From Bryoerythrophyllum caledonicum (taxonomy: Eukaryota; Streptophyta; Bryopsida; Pottiales; Pottiaceae): a DNA stretch of 64,000 nt. Position numbers and translations under genes: made by a program. The notes under the pieces are model-generated. The model made no database searches. It was given only the letters and a program-made list of their open reading frames with translations, and was not told the origin of the DNA. Numbering within the stretch: the first letter of the stretch is position 1; each line of letters starts with the position of its first letter. The DNA lies in the NCBI GenBank assembly GCA_963971425.1, contig OZ020524.1, positions 6,124,417-6,188,416 of the forward strand, in the 5' to 3' direction. Below, one piece after another: positions 61,263 to 64,000 of the stretch.

Positions 61263-61622
61263 TGACCCCTAAAGTTCCTTAACAATTTTCCTCAAAAACT
61301 AGTTCCAAACTGCCTCTTTCAAAAAGAGGCACAAAAATCACATTTTTGAGTGACATTTTGGACTTTATGCATAAGATCTTAAAACTTGTGTTTCATTGGT
61401 TTAGAGAAGTGCCTAGGCTGCCCAACATCCCCATTTCTGACTTTGAGCGGTACTAACTCTCAAACCATAAATCCAAAAATAACAATAATAATTCTTCCAG
61501 AAAGCTCTTATCAAGGAAAATTCTAGTATAAAATTTCAAAAAAATATATTTTTTTCAAATTTTAGAAACCTATCCAAACTCGAAATTGCCCTCCCAAGGA
61601 GATATGGTCTTTTAGGCGTTAA
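61263..61622 (+). mobile_element. Short TTAA-family element (internally deleted)
   Basis: Left end TGACCCCTAAAG; right end TCTTTTAGGCGTTAA at 61619-61622. It keeps both flanks of the longer copies (AACTAGTTCCAAACTGCC and AGCGGTACTAACTCTCAAAC) but lacks most of the middle, giving 360 bp. Confidence 0.7.
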
Positions 61623-62680
61623 GGGTAAACCCTGAAAGGTGAATGGGGGACCATATACAGTCACGTTTTTTACTATTGACATACGTAAATGTATTAAAAC
61701 ATTGTACCAAGACATACATCTTTGGATTGAAGATTCTACAACTAACATCTTTCATTTGGAGGTCATTTCAATATCTGAACCTTATCATGCTCAAATACAA
61801 CACCATATATGTAGAATACACAACCATTTTGCAACTTTTCTAGCATATACTATAGTAGGTGTAATAATGATCTAAATTTGAATTGTCATGTGTCATTGAA
61901 TCGGGTTCAGAACAAATACAAATTTTTGTAACTAATGTTTCCATTAGTTCTTACACCTTGAATGTCAAATACACATTAAAACATCTTTAAATGTCACACT
62001 ACTTGTATTGAATTTGGGGCAAGAGACCAAGTACTACAAATTCTTTACACTCTACACTCAATGGCCCCTAATCCTATGGCTTTTATTGCATGTAAAAAGT
62101 ACACTTAAGTATATAAATTTATTGTTGTATCCATGGTTCAAGAATCAACTTAGAATGTCAAATCCATTTAAAATTTATAAAAATTGAGAATGATAATAGT
62201 TGAGTGCGCAAAAAAGTACCACTTGGCCACCACTCCTATGAAATGAAGTATAGTTGAAGTGTTTAGTGTATTTGACATCACTGTAACACATGAATGATGA
62301 GCTTTGAGTACTATGTCGCATGAGTACATGTTGTACACCGTTATGGGTGGAATTATGACAACTATCCATTGTGAAGGCTAAAGATGTCCATGTGATTGTC
62401 AGTAATATTTAATATTGAAATATGAGATGAAGTGCTTTTATAAAAGGAGTATGGACATTCTCATTGCCATCTCTTCTTCTATTCTAGAGCATCAACCAAG
62501 TTATAAAGAATCATGGTTGAGACAACCATTGTTTGAAAAAAAAAATATAGGCGAGGAACTTAAAGAGACTATGTGAGGGACTTAGACATGAGTGTTGAGA
62601 AACAGTGGACATGTCCAACATAACCACAATTCCCTTTCCTCCCATTGATGTTGTAGATGGTGTATGTAAGTAGGTTATCG
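61623..62680. other. AT-rich spacer, nothing recognised
   Basis: No gene or bounded repeat. Part of 61630-61860 resembles 52490-52580 (CATTTGGAGGTCATTTC and CTTATCAT). Confidence 0.5.
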
Positions 62681-62818
62681 CTACTAGAATTAAGGGGTTT
62701 TAGCAATGTCATAAACAGACCCCCTGGTGGTGCTAAAGTTACTTTTATAAAAAAAAATTACATTTAGCAACATCGAGGGGTCTGCTTATGATGTTGATTA
62801 GACCCCTTAATCCTAGTA
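62681..62818. mobile_element. Small hairpin MITE (CTACTAGAATTAAGGGG termini)
   Basis: TACTAGAATTAAGGGG on the left and CCCCTTAATCCTAGTA on the right fold over almost the whole 138 bp, with matching inner blocks (CATAAACAGACCCC and GGGGTCTGCTTATG). Confidence 0.85.
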
Positions 62819-63239
62819 CACTAAACATTGCATATAATGTGGACCAAACTATTAAAAATACCTACACTAATTCAAGTACATGCGATTTACAATGGTCCAC
62901 CTCAATTCTCAATCCACATCAAAATCATGTCCCTTAGAAAATAATGTGGGATGTTTTAAAATTGTTCACACAAAATTAATGTGGATTATGGAAGGATGGC
63001 GGCGAGCGGCGGTGAGGTGGCGGCAAGCAACAAATAGTGGAAGATATTTGGTAGTGAGTGTGGGTGAGGTGGCAAAGAATGGCAGGACACATGTTGAAAT
63101 GTGTCCACATCAATTTTGTTCCAAAACCAAAATTGATGTGGTCCACCTCATTTTTTTCCAAAACCAAAATTGATGGGGTCCACCTCATTTTTCACCCACA
63201 TTACTAATGCATCCACACTATATCTAGTGTTTGGTGTAC
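62817..63239. mobile_element. CACTA-like MITE, long form
   Basis: The ends TACACTAAACATTG and the complement of TACACCAAACACTAGATATA resemble those at 53053. It is about 423 bp, abuts the hairpin MITE, and holds an inner GGCGGCGAGCGGCGGTGAGG patch and two copies of CCAAAACCAAAATTGATG. Confidence 0.6.
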
Positions 63240-63754
63240 ACTCATCCCTCCCATAAGTTATAGCTAGATCTAGCGCCGAATCGCCGATGGATGGAGGTGA
63301 TAAGAACTTAGTAGAGGTCAAAAGTTAGTGGTGGCTTTAGTAAAGGACTTGGTAACTTCAGCACAATTTCATCTCCATCCACCCACTGTCATTTCCTAAA
63401 ATTGGCCTAGCATCAAACGCCACCTCAAATGGCATGTGAAAATGTCATATGACCATGCCGACTTGAGTTTGCCCTTTTGTACCCTATTCATAGGCAAGTT
63501 GGATGGTTGAAAAGCTTAAAAAGAGTTAAAAAACCATTCAATACAGTCTTGTAAGGAAGATGGCACCACATGTGAGGATTGTGGCACTATTGAAATTGAA
63601 TAGTGATCTTGTTGTGATTGAATAGTGACATGTGGAGTAGTAGCACTGTTGAGTGATATAGTGATATAGTGATTGATTGGTCTCAAAAACATAAAACAAC
63701 ATCTATGGATTTAAGCTTTAATTCTCAAACATGTCAGCATTAGTCACATGGCAA
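63240..63754. other. Intergenic, nothing recognised
   Basis: Short ATAGTGATATAGTGATTG repeats near 63650. Confidence 0.5.
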
Positions 63755-63962
63755 CACTACACCGTTCCGTGAATATAATGTAGACCAAACTATTTGAAAT
63801 TTCCTACACTAATTGAAAACTTACATGCAATTGTTGACTGACACACACTTGCTTGAGAACAAATACCCAATCAGAACTTGGCATGCACATGCTTTGATGG
63901 AAATTAGTGTGAGTGATCTACATCAATAATCCCTAAAAACTATATTTAGTGTTTAGTATAGT
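63755..63962. mobile_element. CACTA-like MITE, short form
   Basis: Starts CACTACACCGTTCC and ends AGTGTTTAGTATAGTA. The interior (CCTACACTAATTGAAAACTT, ACACACTTGCTTGAGAAC, GCATGCACATGCT) matches 53090-53180. Confidence 0.65.
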
Positions 63963-64000
63963 AAGAACATAGTCATGTTAAATTTGGCTAAGGTTATAAG

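Overview
This window looks like nuclear DNA of a land plant, most likely a moss. It is gene-poor: a few intron-bearing or GC-rich plant genes sit in about 55 kb of AT-rich, repeat-filled DNA. The evidence is a xyloglucan endotransglucosylase/hydrolase (XTH) with plant-type introns, an F-box protein with one GC-rich coding exon, a decayed DOPA-dioxygenase (LigB) gene, and a SWIM-finger MULE-type transposase of a kind I associate with bryophytes. No bacterial operons, tRNA, rRNA or CRISPR arrays were seen. Genus and species cannot be fixed from sequence alone.

Layout. 0-1 kb: a possible receptor-kinase C-terminal exon at the edge, minus strand. 1.5-1.9 kb: a gypsy reverse-transcriptase fossil. 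2.5-4.1 kb: an FHS-family sugar transporter of the major facilitator superfamily (minus), whose first ATG lies at 3753 behind a probable 5'UTR intron; a 54-bp tandem repeat multiplies the 5' splice site. 4.8-5.55 kb: a DODA/LigB pseudogene whose reading frame ends inside a short plant telomere-type motif. 6.7-8.45 kb: the complete five-exon XTH gene (minus) followed upstream by a CpG-rich stretch to 9.9 kb. 10.9-16.1 kb: a GC-richer block of unidentified coding remnants. 16.9-17.8 kb: the MULE/SWIM transposase remnant. 18-31 kb: MITEs (including two Tourist-like PIF/Harbinger elements with TTA duplications), dispersed repeats and minisatellites. 31.8-38.3 kb: an AT-rich island with two large inverted-repeat structures. 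39.4-42 kb: a fossil of a DDE integrase-core element. 43-47.5 kb: AT-rich, essentially empty. 47.6-48.5 kb: a decayed ALP1-like Harbinger transposase. 49.7-55.3 kb: more repeats. 55.8-56.3 kb: a Merlin (IS1595-type) transposase remnant. 57.4-58.7 kb: the intact F-box gene (minus). 60-64 kb: TTAA-type and CACTA-like MITEs.

The host genes do not form a visible pathway. Two or three (XTH, transporter, F-box) look functional; they act in cell-wall remodelling, sugar uptake and protein turnover. The main novelty is in the repeats: a non-autonomous TTAA-targeting family with at least four well-bounded copies, one of which has its empty site preserved in the opposite arm of a large palindrome, and an unrecognised AT-rich element present as two divergent copies.
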